Below, one piece after another: positions 24,962-32,369 of a stretch of DNA of 64,000 bases (within the stretch, counting starts at the first letter, position 1; each line of letters starts with the position of its first letter). Under the pieces are notes generated by a model. The model was given only the letters and a program-made list of their open reading frames with translations, was not told the DNA's origin and ran no database searches. Both the position numbers and the translations under genes were made by a program. The DNA is from Streptomyces lacrimifluminis (lineage in GTDB: Bacteria; Actinomycetota; Actinomycetes; Streptomycetales; Streptomycetaceae). Location: positions 248,001 to 312,000 of the forward strand of contig NZ_BMMU01000002.1 of assembly GCF_014646095.1 (NCBI RefSeq). The letters run 5' to 3'.

Positions 24962-25887
24962 CGCAGGCGGTCGTGCCACGGTCCGGTCGTGTGCGGCTCG
25001 ACGAGGTCGCCGACGGGGTCTTCGCGTATGTCCAGGAGGTCGGCGGCTGGTGCGTCAACAACGCCGGTCTGCTGCTGGAGCCGGACCGTGTCACGGTCGT
25101 GGACACCGCCGCCACCGAGGCCCGCGCACGGGCCCTGCGCGACGCCGTGTCCACCCTCACCCGCGCCGAGCCCCGGCTGCTGGTCAACACGCACTTCCAC
25201 GGCGACCACACCTTCGGCAACGCGCTGGTGGGGCCGGACGCGGTGATTGTCGCGCACGAGCGGGCCCGCGCCGAGATGGCACAGGCGGGCCTCGGCCTGA
25301 CCGGCCTGTGGCCCGACGTGGACTGGGGCGAGATCGATGTCACGCTGCCGCATCTCACGTACGAGGACCGGCTGACGCTCCATCTCGGCGACCGCCGGGC
25401 CGAGTTGATCCATGTGGGCCCGGCACACACCACGAACGACACGGTGGTGTGGCTGCCCGAGGAGCGGGTGCTGTTCGCTGGCGACGTGCTGATGGCCGGC
25501 TGCACCCCGTTCGTACTGATGGGCTCGGTCAGCGGCGCCCTGCGTGCGGTCGAGGAGCTGCGCGCGCTCGGCCCGCGCACGGTGGTCGGCGGGCACGGCC
25601 CGGTCTGCGGCCCGGAGGTCCTCGACGAGACCGCGGGCTATCTGCGGCGTCTCGTGCGGCTGGCCCGGGAGGGCGGCGTCGCCGGACTGAGCCCGCTGGA
25701 GACCGCACGCCAGGCGGGCCCCGGCCCGTACGCGCACTGGCTGGATCCGGAGCGGCTCGTGGGCAACCTGCACCGGGCGTACGCCGAGGCGGGCGGGGTC
25801 GCCGAGGGCGCGCCGTTGGATGTCGTGGGCGTCTTCGGCGAGATGGTCGCCTACAACGGCGGCCGCCTGCCGCACTGCTGGGCGTGA
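24958..25887 (+). CDS. Metallo-beta-lactamase-fold cyclase (ActIV-like)
   Basis: The 309-residue protein has the MBL metal site THFHGDHTFGN, further ligands in VGPAHTTNDTVVWL and FAGDVLM, and GGHGPVCGPEVLDETAGYLRR at the C-terminus. ActIV is an MBL-fold enzyme that closes the second ring of the bicyclic intermediate and releases it from the ACP. The ATGA overlap with the aromatase gene and its position at the end of the PKS operon support the same role. Confidence 0.9.
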   Translation: MTQAVVPRSGRVRLDEVADGVFAYVQEVGGWCVNNAGLLLEPDRVTVVDTAATEARARALRDAVSTLTRAEPRLLVNTHFHGDHTFGNALVGPDAVIVAHERARAEMAQAGLGLTGLWPDVDWGEIDVTLPHLTYEDRLTLHLGDRRAELIHVGPAHTTNDTVVWLPEERVLFAGDVLMAGCTPFVLMGSVSGALRAVEELRALGPRTVVGGHGPVCGPEVLDETAGYLRRLVRLAREGGVAGLSPLETARQAGPGPYAHWLDPERLVGNLHRAYAEAGGVAEGAPLDVVGVFGEMVAYNGGRLPHCWA

Positions 25888-25889
25888 GC

Positions 25890-26267
25890 CAACCTGCCTC
25901 GTGAGAAGCGCCTCCCGCCCCCGAGCCCGGTACGCGTCGACCAGCCCCGCCACGTCCTCCCCCGTCAGCCTTCGGCACGCACCCTCTCCCGGCGGCCTCC
26001 ACCACACCGGATCGGCACACGGACCCATCCCGTCTCGGTCCGGCCCGGTGGATCTTGTTCGTGGCCGTGACCGACATCCGATCCACCACCCGCACGAGCC
26101 GGGCCGAGCGGGCCGCCACACCGGCCGCCGCCTCGCGGTGGGTGAGCACCCTCCCCCGCCCTCGGCCCCGCTCTACCGGGAGACCCCCTATCCCACCGCG
26201 GCCCCGGCCGGTGGTCTCCCCACCGGGCGGCGACGAGCTCGGCCACCGTGCGCGCCCTGGACTCCAT
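25890..26267 (-). pseudogene. Collapsed fatty-acyl-CoA synthetase gene
   Basis: Read leftwards from ATG 26267, an N-terminal piece (SRARTVAELVAARWGDHRPG) is followed after frameshifts by a C-terminal piece of the same enzyme family (MSVTATNKIHRAGPRRDG, then CADPVWWRPPGEGACRRLTG and DVAGLVDAYRARGREALL). The central AMP-binding motifs are absent, so most of the roughly 500-residue enzyme was deleted and several frameshifts remain. It runs into the 3' end of the ActIV-like gene and marks an eroded junction at the cluster's edge. Confidence 0.6.
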
Positions 26268-26364
26268 GACTGCGCACGGTAATGACGCTTCGTCAGGTAT
26301 GGAGGGCCATGCCATGCCGAAGCCCTGTCGATTCAGGCCCTGCCGATCCAGGCCTTGTCAGCCC

Positions 26365-26478
26365 AGTGACCCGGTTCTGAGATCCTGTCGCAGGAGCGGC
26401 AGATACGGTCGAGGACATGGCCGACGGCGTTGATCCACTTGAAAGGGCCTGGCGTTCTCGTTCCAGACCTTGATCCGC
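26365..26478 (-). mobile_element. C-terminal remnant of an IS630-type transposase
   Basis: In two frames on the minus strand the sequence reads IKVWNENARPF and then PFKWINAVGHVLDRICRSCD followed by RISEPGH. This is the conserved tail of IS630-family transposases (WNxNPRPFxWTK...CxRISxSGH). The catalytic DDE part is missing. No terminal repeats were found. Confidence 0.6.
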
Positions 26479-26597
26479 TCGCCGGCCACGACTCGCCGAC
26501 CACCACCCAGCGCTGCCTGCACCCGGACGCGCACAAGATCACGGCCGGCGCGGCATTCTCCACGCACCACGCCCCCCGCCGAGCCCGATCGTCATGA
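26479..26597 (+). pseudogene. C-terminal remnant of a tyrosine site-specific integrase
   Basis: The frame gives LAGHDSPTTTQRCLHPD and then AHKITAGAAFSTHHAPRRAR, ending in TGA at 26595-26597. It corresponds to the box II tail of phage/AICE-type tyrosine recombinases (LGHxSxxTTQRYLHPD). The nucleophilic Tyr is replaced by Cys (TGC), and everything upstream is gone. It points toward the 3' end of tRNA-Pro 109 bp away, the usual arrangement of integrase, attachment site and tRNA. Confidence 0.65.
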
Positions 26598-26654
26598 CCC
26601 GCTGACGCCGGTCAAGGATGCCGGTCCCCAACTGGTCCCCAAAGAATGGCCAAA

Positions 26655-26684
26655 GGCCGGTTTCGGATGTCTCCGAAACCGGCC
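26655..26684 (-). terminator. Terminator of tRNA-Pro
   Basis: GGCCGGTTTCGGA (26655-26667) and its exact complement (26672-26684) form a 13-bp stem with a TGTC loop, 21 bp past the 3' end of the leftward tRNA gene. Confidence 0.85.
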
Positions 26685-26705
26685 CTGACCTGCGACTGTC
26701 TCCAG

Positions 26706-26779
<74 letters not shown>

Positions 26780-26946
26780 GTGCGTCGACCCGCGGTTGCC
26801 CCGCGTGATCGCACAGACAAACCCTACCGCACACACGCCCGTACCTCCGAGCGGTCACGGAACGGTCACCGACACATCAAGTGTCCCTTACCGTCCCATC
26901 AGCCGCTCTACCGTCGTCCCACCCGAAACGCAACAGAGGGACGATC

Positions 26947-27459
26947 ATGAGCAATCCGTACAACACTCCGGGCAACGTGCCGCCGGTGCCGGCTCCGATA
27001 CCGGGGCCGGCACCGGACCGGCAGGGGCCGAGATGGGCCCGTAAGAGATTCGTCCTGCCCGCCCTCGGACTAGCGCTCTTCGTCGGGATCGCCATCGGCG
27101 ACGGCGGTCAGGGGGACGACAAGGAACCCGTGGCCGCCGACCCGACACCCACCGCGACCGTCACGGCCACGGCGACCGCCACGGTCGCGGCCACCGTGAC
27201 GGCCACGCCCGAACCCGCCCCCACCGTCACCGTGTTGGCGACCAGGACGGTGACGGCCGAACCGGCGGTCGACACCGACACCGGATCCGTCACGGGTTCC
27301 GACGGCGGCTCCGACGGCGGCTCCGGCTCCGGTGGCGGCGACGTGTACTACCAGAACTGCGCGGCTGCCCGCGCGGCCGGAGCCGCCCCGGTGCATGTCG
27401 GTGAGCCCGGCTACGGACGGCATCTCGACCGGGACGGCGACGGCGTCGGCTGCGAGTGA
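26947..27459 (+). CDS. Membrane-anchored excalibur calcium-binding domain protein
   Basis: A 170-residue protein: a Pro-rich cytoplasmic N-terminus, one transmembrane helix at about residues 35-53 (FVLPALGLALFVGIAIG), a Thr/Val/Ala-rich extracellular linker (residues 60-125, imperfect TATVTAT repeats), a Gly/Ser linker and a C-terminal excalibur domain (NCAAARAAGAAPVHVGEPGY, then HLDRDGDGVGCE). Excalibur domains carry a single DxDxDGxxCE calcium motif and are found on surface proteins. ATG 26947 has an AGAGGGACG site. Convergent with the NLP gene 11 bp away. Function unknown. Confidence 0.85.
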   Translation: MSNPYNTPGNVPPVPAPIPGPAPDRQGPRWARKRFVLPALGLALFVGIAIGDGGQGDDKEPVAADPTPTATVTATATATVAATVTATPEPAPTVTVLATRTVTAEPAVDTDTGSVTGSDGGSDGGSGSGGGDVYYQNCAAARAAGAAPVHVGEPGYGRHLDRDGDGVGCE

Positions 27460-27470
27460 CAGGTACGGCG

Positions 27471-28238
27471 TCAGGCGTTCGGGTCGAACGCGATGCCCGC
27501 CGGCTTGGCCGCCGCGAGGTGGGAGTTGAAGTTGCCGTCCTTGAGGCCGAAGTTGGCGCTGCCCCAGTTGGCTGCCGTCAGCTTGTCGCGGATGCCCGAC
27601 GGGTAGCCGTTCCAGCCGACCAGCGCCGGGAACTGCCAGGTTCCCTTGTGGTTCTCCGGCGGCTCGTCGTTGGTGTTCGCGAGGCGGAAGCAGTGCGTTC
27701 TGATGCCGTCCTTGTGGTAGACGATCTTGGGATGGGTGCCGTCCCAGCGGACCTGGTCCCGGGTGTGGATGCTGAAACCGCCGTGGCTGGAGGTCGAGAC
27801 GTACTGCGCCACGCCGTCCCGCACCCACACCACCACATGCTCCCAGTCGTGCCGGTGCCCGCCGATGCTGCTCCCCGCGACGGCCTGATCCTTCTCGAAG
27901 TAGAGGCCGTAGATGATCGCGCACCAGCCGTTGTTGCACTTGTAGCGGGAGTAGCCGTTGGTGTTGTCGAGGTCGGAGGCGTCCCGGCACTGCCCGTTGA
28001 GGGCGCCGGTCGGGTTGAGGCCGCCGTTGAGGGTGCCCGTGGGGCCGATGGCGGGGGTGGCGTAGCAGCCGTCCGTGTCGTAGTCGTACGCCGGTTGGTA
28101 CGTCTGCTCGGTGCCGTCCGCGTTGGCCGGCAGGGCCCCGGGCGGGGCGGCGAGGGCGGTGCCGGGAAAGGCGACGACCAGCGCCACCGCACTGCCGAGG
28201 ACGAGCGAGGCTCTGCGGGTGCGCACACGTCTCTTCAC
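27471..28238 (-). CDS. Secreted NLP/NPP1-family necrosis-inducing protein
   Basis: The 255-residue product starts with a signal peptide (positive KRRVRTRR, hydrophobic core SLVLGSAVALVVAFPGTALA). It contains the NLP fold with the diagnostic heptapeptide GHRHDWE, then HVVVWV, and the upstream NGWCAIIYGLYFEKD strand. NLPs are cytolytic, plasma-membrane-targeting proteins and plant immune elicitors, common in oomycetes, fungi and some plant-associated bacteria and streptomycetes. GTG 28238 is chosen for its GGAGG site and the correct signal peptide; a longer ORF from 28304 only adds an unlikely extension. Its target in this organism is unknown. Confidence 0.92.
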   Translation of the reverse strand: MKRRVRTRRASLVLGSAVALVVAFPGTALAAPPGALPANADGTEQTYQPAYDYDTDGCYATPAIGPTGTLNGGLNPTGALNGQCRDASDLDNTNGYSRYKCNNGWCAIIYGLYFEKDQAVAGSSIGGHRHDWEHVVVWVRDGVAQYVSTSSHGGFSIHTRDQVRWDGTHPKIVYHKDGIRTHCFRLANTNDEPPENHKGTWQFPALVGWNGYPSGIRDKLTAANWGSANFGLKDGNFNSHLAAAKPAGIAFDPNA

Positions 28239-28367
28239 GGGGGCCTCCTGATCGATGACGTCCAAGGGGGACGGGGCTCGGTCAGATTGGCATGCCCACA
28301 TCACGGTTGGGTCACTCGGAAGGAAAGGTTCAGGGGCCCCCGGCGGACATCTGGGTTGTCAGGCCGA

Positions 28368-29279
28368 CTACTCCGGCGGCGTCGGCGTGTCGTGCGTCCG
28401 GTACATCGCCTGCACGTCCAGCTCCAGTTGGACCGTCGGACCGACCACCGCGATCCCCCGGGCCAGCATGGAACGCCAGTTGAGCGTGTAGTCCTCGCGG
28501 TGGAGTTCCGCCCGGGCCCGGGCGGCGCAGCGCAACTCCTCGCCGTAGCCGCCGTTGACGGATCCCAGGTAGGTCGTGTCCAGCGACATCGAGCGGCTCA
28601 CCCCGTGCATCGAGAGTGAGCCCTGCACCGCCCACTTCGCACCGGCCCGGTAGGAGAAACGCGAGCTCACGAAGTCGATGTACGGGAAGCGCTCGACGTC
28701 CAGGAAGTCCGCCGACCGCAGATGGTTGTCCCGGGTCCGGTTCCCGGTCGTGATGCTCGACGCGTCGATACGGACCTGCACCCGGGACTCGGTCATCGAC
28801 TGCGCCACTTGTATGCCGCCCTCGAACCGCTCGAAACGGCCGTGCACATCACCCATTCCGACATGCTTGGCGATGAACCGGATCGCGGTGTGCGGCGGGT
28901 CGAACAGCCAGGTGCCGGGCACGGGGAGGTCCAGCCTCCGGGCCGGTTCCAGTTGGATGCGCTGCGTCGGGAGCATCATTCCGTCGAGGAGGTCGACCGT
29001 CTCGCGGTACGGCGTCAGGCCCTCGGCGGAGATCATCAGGCTGTAACGGCCCGACGGAAGGATGGCGAGGAAGTAGCCGTACGGGTCCGTCGTGCCGCGT
29101 GCCATCACCTGGTGGGCGTCGGTCGCGCTCACGGTCACTTCGGCGCCGCCCATGGGCTGGCCCAGCGGATCCAGCACCTCGCAGCCGAGGGATCCCGCGC
29201 CGGGCGGCAGGGGAAGGGAGAGGCCCGCGCGATCGGAGGCGCCTTTGGACCGCAGGCGCCTGAGCAGTGCGAGGGCCAT
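28368..29279 (-). CDS. YceI-family lipid-binding protein with N-terminal carboxypeptidase-regulatory-like domain
   Basis: A 303-residue protein. Residues about 28-110 form a CarboxypepD_reg/transthyretin-like domain (LGCEVLDPLGQPMGGAEVTV ... TTDPYGYFLAILPSGRYSL). Residues about 120-300 are a YceI domain (GTWLFDPPHTAIRFIAKHVG, MGDVHGRFERFEGGI, HLRSADFLDVERFPYIDFVS, GSLSMHGVSR). YceI lipocalin-like barrels bind isoprenoids or long-chain amides. No signal peptide is seen, so it is cytoplasmic or non-classically exported. ATG 29279. Confidence 0.9.
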   Translation of the reverse strand: MALALLRRLRSKGASDRAGLSLPLPPGAGSLGCEVLDPLGQPMGGAEVTVSATDAHQVMARGTTDPYGYFLAILPSGRYSLMISAEGLTPYRETVDLLDGMMLPTQRIQLEPARRLDLPVPGTWLFDPPHTAIRFIAKHVGMGDVHGRFERFEGGIQVAQSMTESRVQVRIDASSITTGNRTRDNHLRSADFLDVERFPYIDFVSSRFSYRAGAKWAVQGSLSMHGVSRSMSLDTTYLGSVNGGYGEELRCAARARAELHREDYTLNWRSMLARGIAVVGPTVQLELDVQAMYRTHDTPTPPE

Positions 29280-29338
29280 GGGTTCACCTTTCTGTTCTTC
29301 TACTGTGTGCCGTCATGGTCGGGTGAGGTACCGGTGTC

Positions 29339-29745
29339 TCAGTCCGTGCCGGGCGCCGCGTCCCGGTACGCCGCGCGCAGCACACCGAGCACGCCCTCGG
29401 GCGGGACCTCCCACGGGTTGGCGTACGCCCGCTGCCCGGTGACCTGGGTCGCCGCCACCGTCACATCGGCCTCGGTGAGGCCCAGTTCGGCGAGGGAACA
29501 CGGGGCGCCGAGGCGTCCGGCCAGCTCCCGTAGGGCAGTTGGGGCATCGGCGACGCCGCCCAGCGCACGGGCGGCGACGTCGGCCGCGTCCGGTGCGGCG
29601 GACGCATTGTAGGCCAGGCGTACATCAGGACGACCGTGCGGGTCTCGGCGCGCGGCAGGCCGAAGGCGACGCCGAGAACATGGCAGAGCTTGTGGTGCAG
29701 GCCCAGAAGCTGCGCGAGTACCGGGTCCGAGCCGGCTTCACAGCC
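29339..29745 (-). pseudogene. Frameshifted C-terminal part of an iron-containing alcohol dehydrogenase (maleylacetate reductase-like)
   Basis: Read leftwards, one frame gives LLGLHHKLCHVLGVAFGLPR and AETRTVVLMYAW, including the metal-binding His region of the family. A second frame continues with LAYNASAAPDAADVAARALG and ends GVLGVLRAAYRDAAPGTD. The N-terminal half is absent. Maleylacetate reductases act in aromatic degradation. This is a dead remnant between the YceI gene and the Gfo/Idh gene. Confidence 0.7.
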
Positions 29746-29828
29746 CTGGGGCGGATGCGCGGTCGGCCTTCGGATCTCCGGCGTCGGGGCGCCGGGGTGG
29801 ACGCCGCTCCCCAGTGGTCCTTATGTCC

Positions 29829-29844
29829 TGTCAAAGGATTGACA
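29829..29844. promoter_or_regulatory. Palindrome TGTCAA-AGGA-TTGACA upstream of the Gfo/Idh gene
   Basis: A 6-bp inverted repeat with 4-bp spacer, 65 bp before the start codon at 29909. It resembles TTGTCATGACAA at 32276-32287 in the LacI-PhyH intergenic region and may be an operator of the same repressor. Its right arm TTGACA could also be a -35 element. Confidence 0.45.
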
Positions 29845-29908
29845 AGCAAGGCTGACGGCACCGAGGGTGAGTGTGAAACGTTCTGGACCGGTCCGAAAAG
29901 GGGCTGTC

Positions 29909-31066
29909 ATGGCAAGTACGCTCGGTGTCGCCGTCGTGGGGTTCGGCTGGATGGGACGGGTGCACACCCAGGCGTACGCCCGCCTGCCGCACCACTTCCC
30001 CCAGCTGGGACTGCGGCCCGAACTGGTCATGGTCGCCGAGGAGGTGCTGGGCCGGGCCGAGGAGGCCGCCGCGCAGTTCGGGTTCGCCTCGACGACCCGC
30101 GACTGGCGTGCCGTGGCCGCCGACCCGCGTGTGCGGGCGGTGAGCATCACCGCACCCAACTTCCTGCACCGGGAGATCGGCGTCGCGATGGCCGAGGCGG
30201 GCAAACACATCTGGATCGAGAAGCCGGTCGGCCTCACCGCCGCCGACGCGGTCGCGGTGGCCGACGCGGTCGCCGAGGCCGGTGTCCAGGGCACGGTCGG
30301 CTTCAACTACCGCAACGCGCCCGCCGTGGAGCGGGCCCGGCAGCTCATCGCGTCCGGGGAGATCGGCACGGTCACCCATGTCCGCGTCCGCCTGTTCAGT
30401 GACTACGCGGCCCATCCGGACGGCGCCCTGACCTGGCGGTACGAGCGGGAGCGCGGCGGCAGCGGAGTCCTGGGCGACCTCGCCTCGCACGGCGCGGACC
30501 TGGCCCGTTTCCTGCTCGGCGACATCGCCGCGCTCACCGCCGACACCGCCGTCTTCGTGCCCGAGCGGTCCCGTCCGACGGGCGCCACGGCCGGTCACAC
30601 GCGTGCGTCGGGCGGTGAGCCGGGTCCGGTGGAGAACGAGGACTACGTCTCCTGCCTGCTGCGATTCGCCTCCGGAGCCCGAGGCGTCCTGGAGGCGTGC
30701 CGGGTCTCGGTCGGCGAGCAGAACAACTACGGCTTCGAGGTGCACGGCACGAAGGGGGCGGTCTTCTGGGACTTCCGCCGGATGAACGAGCTGGGCGTGA
30801 GCACCGGGACGTCGTACCAGGACCAGCCGGTCAGCACGGTGTTCGTCGGTCCGGGCGACGGTGAGTTCGGGGCGTTTCAGCCGGGCGCGGCGAACGCGAT
30901 GGGCTACGACGACCTGAAGGTCATCGAGGCCCACCGTTTTGTGCGCTCGGTGGCCGAGGGCACGCCGTACGGGGCGACGTTGACGGATGCGGTGCGGAGC
31001 GCTGCCACGGTGGACGCCATGAGTCGGTCCGTGGAGTCGGGGGCGTGGGTGACACTCGGGGCGTAG
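29909..31066 (+). CDS. Gfo/Idh/MocA-family NAD(P)-dependent oxidoreductase (1)
   Basis: The 385-residue protein has an N-terminal Rossmann fold (VAVVGFGWMGRVHTQAYARL), the family EKP motif (WIEKPVGLTAADA) and the C-terminal substrate domain (GGSGVLGDLASHGADLARFL with the HxxD-type His). These enzymes oxidise or reduce sugars and cyclitols. The genes up to 44 kb suggest a myo-inositol-related substrate, but the exact one is unknown. ATG 29909 is used; a 14-codon longer frame from 29867 lacks support. Confidence 0.88.
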   Translation: MASTLGVAVVGFGWMGRVHTQAYARLPHHFPQLGLRPELVMVAEEVLGRAEEAAAQFGFASTTRDWRAVAADPRVRAVSITAPNFLHREIGVAMAEAGKHIWIEKPVGLTAADAVAVADAVAEAGVQGTVGFNYRNAPAVERARQLIASGEIGTVTHVRVRLFSDYAAHPDGALTWRYERERGGSGVLGDLASHGADLARFLLGDIAALTADTAVFVPERSRPTGATAGHTRASGGEPGPVENEDYVSCLLRFASGARGVLEACRVSVGEQNNYGFEVHGTKGAVFWDFRRMNELGVSTGTSYQDQPVSTVFVGPGDGEFGAFQPGAANAMGYDDLKVIEAHRFVRSVAEGTPYGATLTDAVRSAATVDAMSRSVESGAWVTLGA

Positions 31067-31129
31067 TGGCTCCGTGGGCTTGTGCGGTGTAGTTGCTGCG
31101 GGCCCGCTGTGGCTGGTCGCGCAGTTCCC

Positions 31130-31149
31130 CGCGCCCCTTTCGGGGCGCG
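31130..31149. terminator. GC hairpin between convergent Gfo/Idh and LacI genes
   Basis: CGCGCCCC-TTTC-GGGGCGCG, an 8-bp perfect stem, preceded by GGTCGCGCAGTTCCC. It lies between two convergent genes and probably ends both transcripts. It is the same hairpin type as at 7842-7862. Confidence 0.65.
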
Positions 31150-31188
31150 AGTCCGCCCCCGAGTTGCCCCGACACCCCATGACAAGGG

Positions 31189-32211
31189 TCACCGTGGCGA
31201 CATGTTGTAGGGCGTCACCACCTGGATCGCGGACGGCAGGGTAGGGCCGGCGGGTGGGAGGGCGCCGTGGGCTCGCATGACCGTGCGGCAGGCCTCGTAC
31301 ATGTCCTGGCGGAGGTCGTGGTGGAGCACGCAGGACAGGCGGTGCTGGCGCAGGAGGCGGGTGTTGTCGTGGTCGAGGTCGTGGGCGACGAACACCGCGC
31401 ACTCACGGCCCAGGTCCTCGAAGGCCCGTAGCGTCGCGATGTTGCCGCCGCCGATCGAGTAGACCGCCCGGATGTCGGGGTCGCGTTTCAGGGCGTCCCT
31501 GACCAGGTCGTACTGGGTGGCGTCCAGGCCCTGGCCCTCGGTGATCTCGACGAGGGCGCGTTCGGGGTGCCGGGCGCGCATGGCACCGCGGAAACCCATC
31601 TCACGTTCCTCCTCGTTGCGGAAGAAGCCGCTGCTGAGGCTCGTGAGCACGTTGCCGGGGCGCTCACCGAGCCACTGGCCCATGAGATAGGCGGCGGTGG
31701 CTCCGGCGGCCCGGTTGTCGATGCCGACGTAGGCGAGCCGGGCACTGGAGGGCAGGTCGGTCACCAGGGTGACGACCGGGATGCCGGCGGCCACCAGCCG
31801 GCCGACGGCCGCCGTGATCTCGGGCACGTCCGGCGCCTTGACGATGACGCCCTGGGAGCCGCGCCGGGCGATGCGGTCGAGGGCCGCCGCCAGTTCCGCC
31901 ACCGGGCCGGTCTCACGGAAGTGGAAGCGGGAGCGCACGACGGCCGGGTGGAGGGCGGGCAGCTCGGCCTCCAGGGCGGCCCGGACGGCGGTGGTGAACC
32001 GCTCGGGCGCCTGCATCACGATGTCGATCATGAACGTACGGCCGACCAGCCGGACCTGGGTGCGCTGCCGGTCCAGGTCGGCGATGGCCTGCCGCACCTC
32101 CCGCTGGGTGCTCTCGCGCACGCCGCCCCGGCCGTTCAGGACACGGTCGACGGTGGCCTCGCTGAGGCCGGCCTGCCGTGCGATCTCCCGGATCGGATAG
32201 GGGTGGCCCAC
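31189..32211 (-). CDS. LacI-family transcriptional regulator
   Basis: A 340-residue repressor with an N-terminal LacI helix-turn-helix (YPIREIARQAGLSEATVDRV then LNGRGGVRE) and a periplasmic-binding-protein-like effector domain (GSQGVIVKAPDVPEITAAVG ... LAYVGIDNRAAGATAAYLMG). GTG 32211 follows GAGGAACC. It is divergent from the phytanoyl-CoA dioxygenase-like operon and convergent with the first Gfo/Idh gene. It is the obvious local regulator of both, probably sensing a sugar or cyclitol. Confidence 0.92.
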   Translation of the reverse strand: MGHPYPIREIARQAGLSEATVDRVLNGRGGVRESTQREVRQAIADLDRQRTQVRLVGRTFMIDIVMQAPERFTTAVRAALEAELPALHPAVVRSRFHFRETGPVAELAAALDRIARRGSQGVIVKAPDVPEITAAVGRLVAAGIPVVTLVTDLPSSARLAYVGIDNRAAGATAAYLMGQWLGERPGNVLTSLSSGFFRNEEEREMGFRGAMRARHPERALVEITEGQGLDATQYDLVRDALKRDPDIRAVYSIGGGNIATLRAFEDLGRECAVFVAHDLDHDNTRLLRQHRLSCVLHHDLRQDMYEACRTVMRAHGALPPAGPTLPSAIQVVTPYNMSPR

Positions 32212-32275
32212 GGGGAGGTTCCTCGGCTTCCGCTTGAGGGGTTTTTGATGGCCGCCTGCTGGTTGTTTGACGAGT

Positions 32276-32287
32276 TTGTCATGACAA
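32276..32287. promoter_or_regulatory. Palindrome TTGTCATGACAA, probable LacI operator
   Basis: A perfect 12-bp palindrome in the LacI-PhyH intergenic region, 65 bp from the LacI start and 83 bp before the PhyH start. LacI proteins bind such palindromes in divergent promoters. The stretch that follows (32320-32350) is an A/T-rich TTGATGATG run without coding value. Confidence 0.6.
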
Positions 32288-32369
32288 CAATGACAGCATT
32301 CGGTCGTCGTGGACGACGTCGGTGATGTTGACGATATTGATGATGTTGATGATCGAGAGAAGGACGACG

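Noticed and set aside
16871..25887. Highly reducing (polyene-type) type II PKS as in ishigamide pathways
   Set aside because: A didomain aromatase/cyclase, an ActIV-like cyclase and a single ActIII-like KR without a dehydratase point to an aromatic product.
32322..32369. Upstream start for the PhyH-like gene in an ATGATGTTGATG run
   Set aside because: The added residues are a repeat-derived Met/Leu/Ile run without a ribosome binding site; ATG 32370 has AGAAGGACG and begins the conserved domain.
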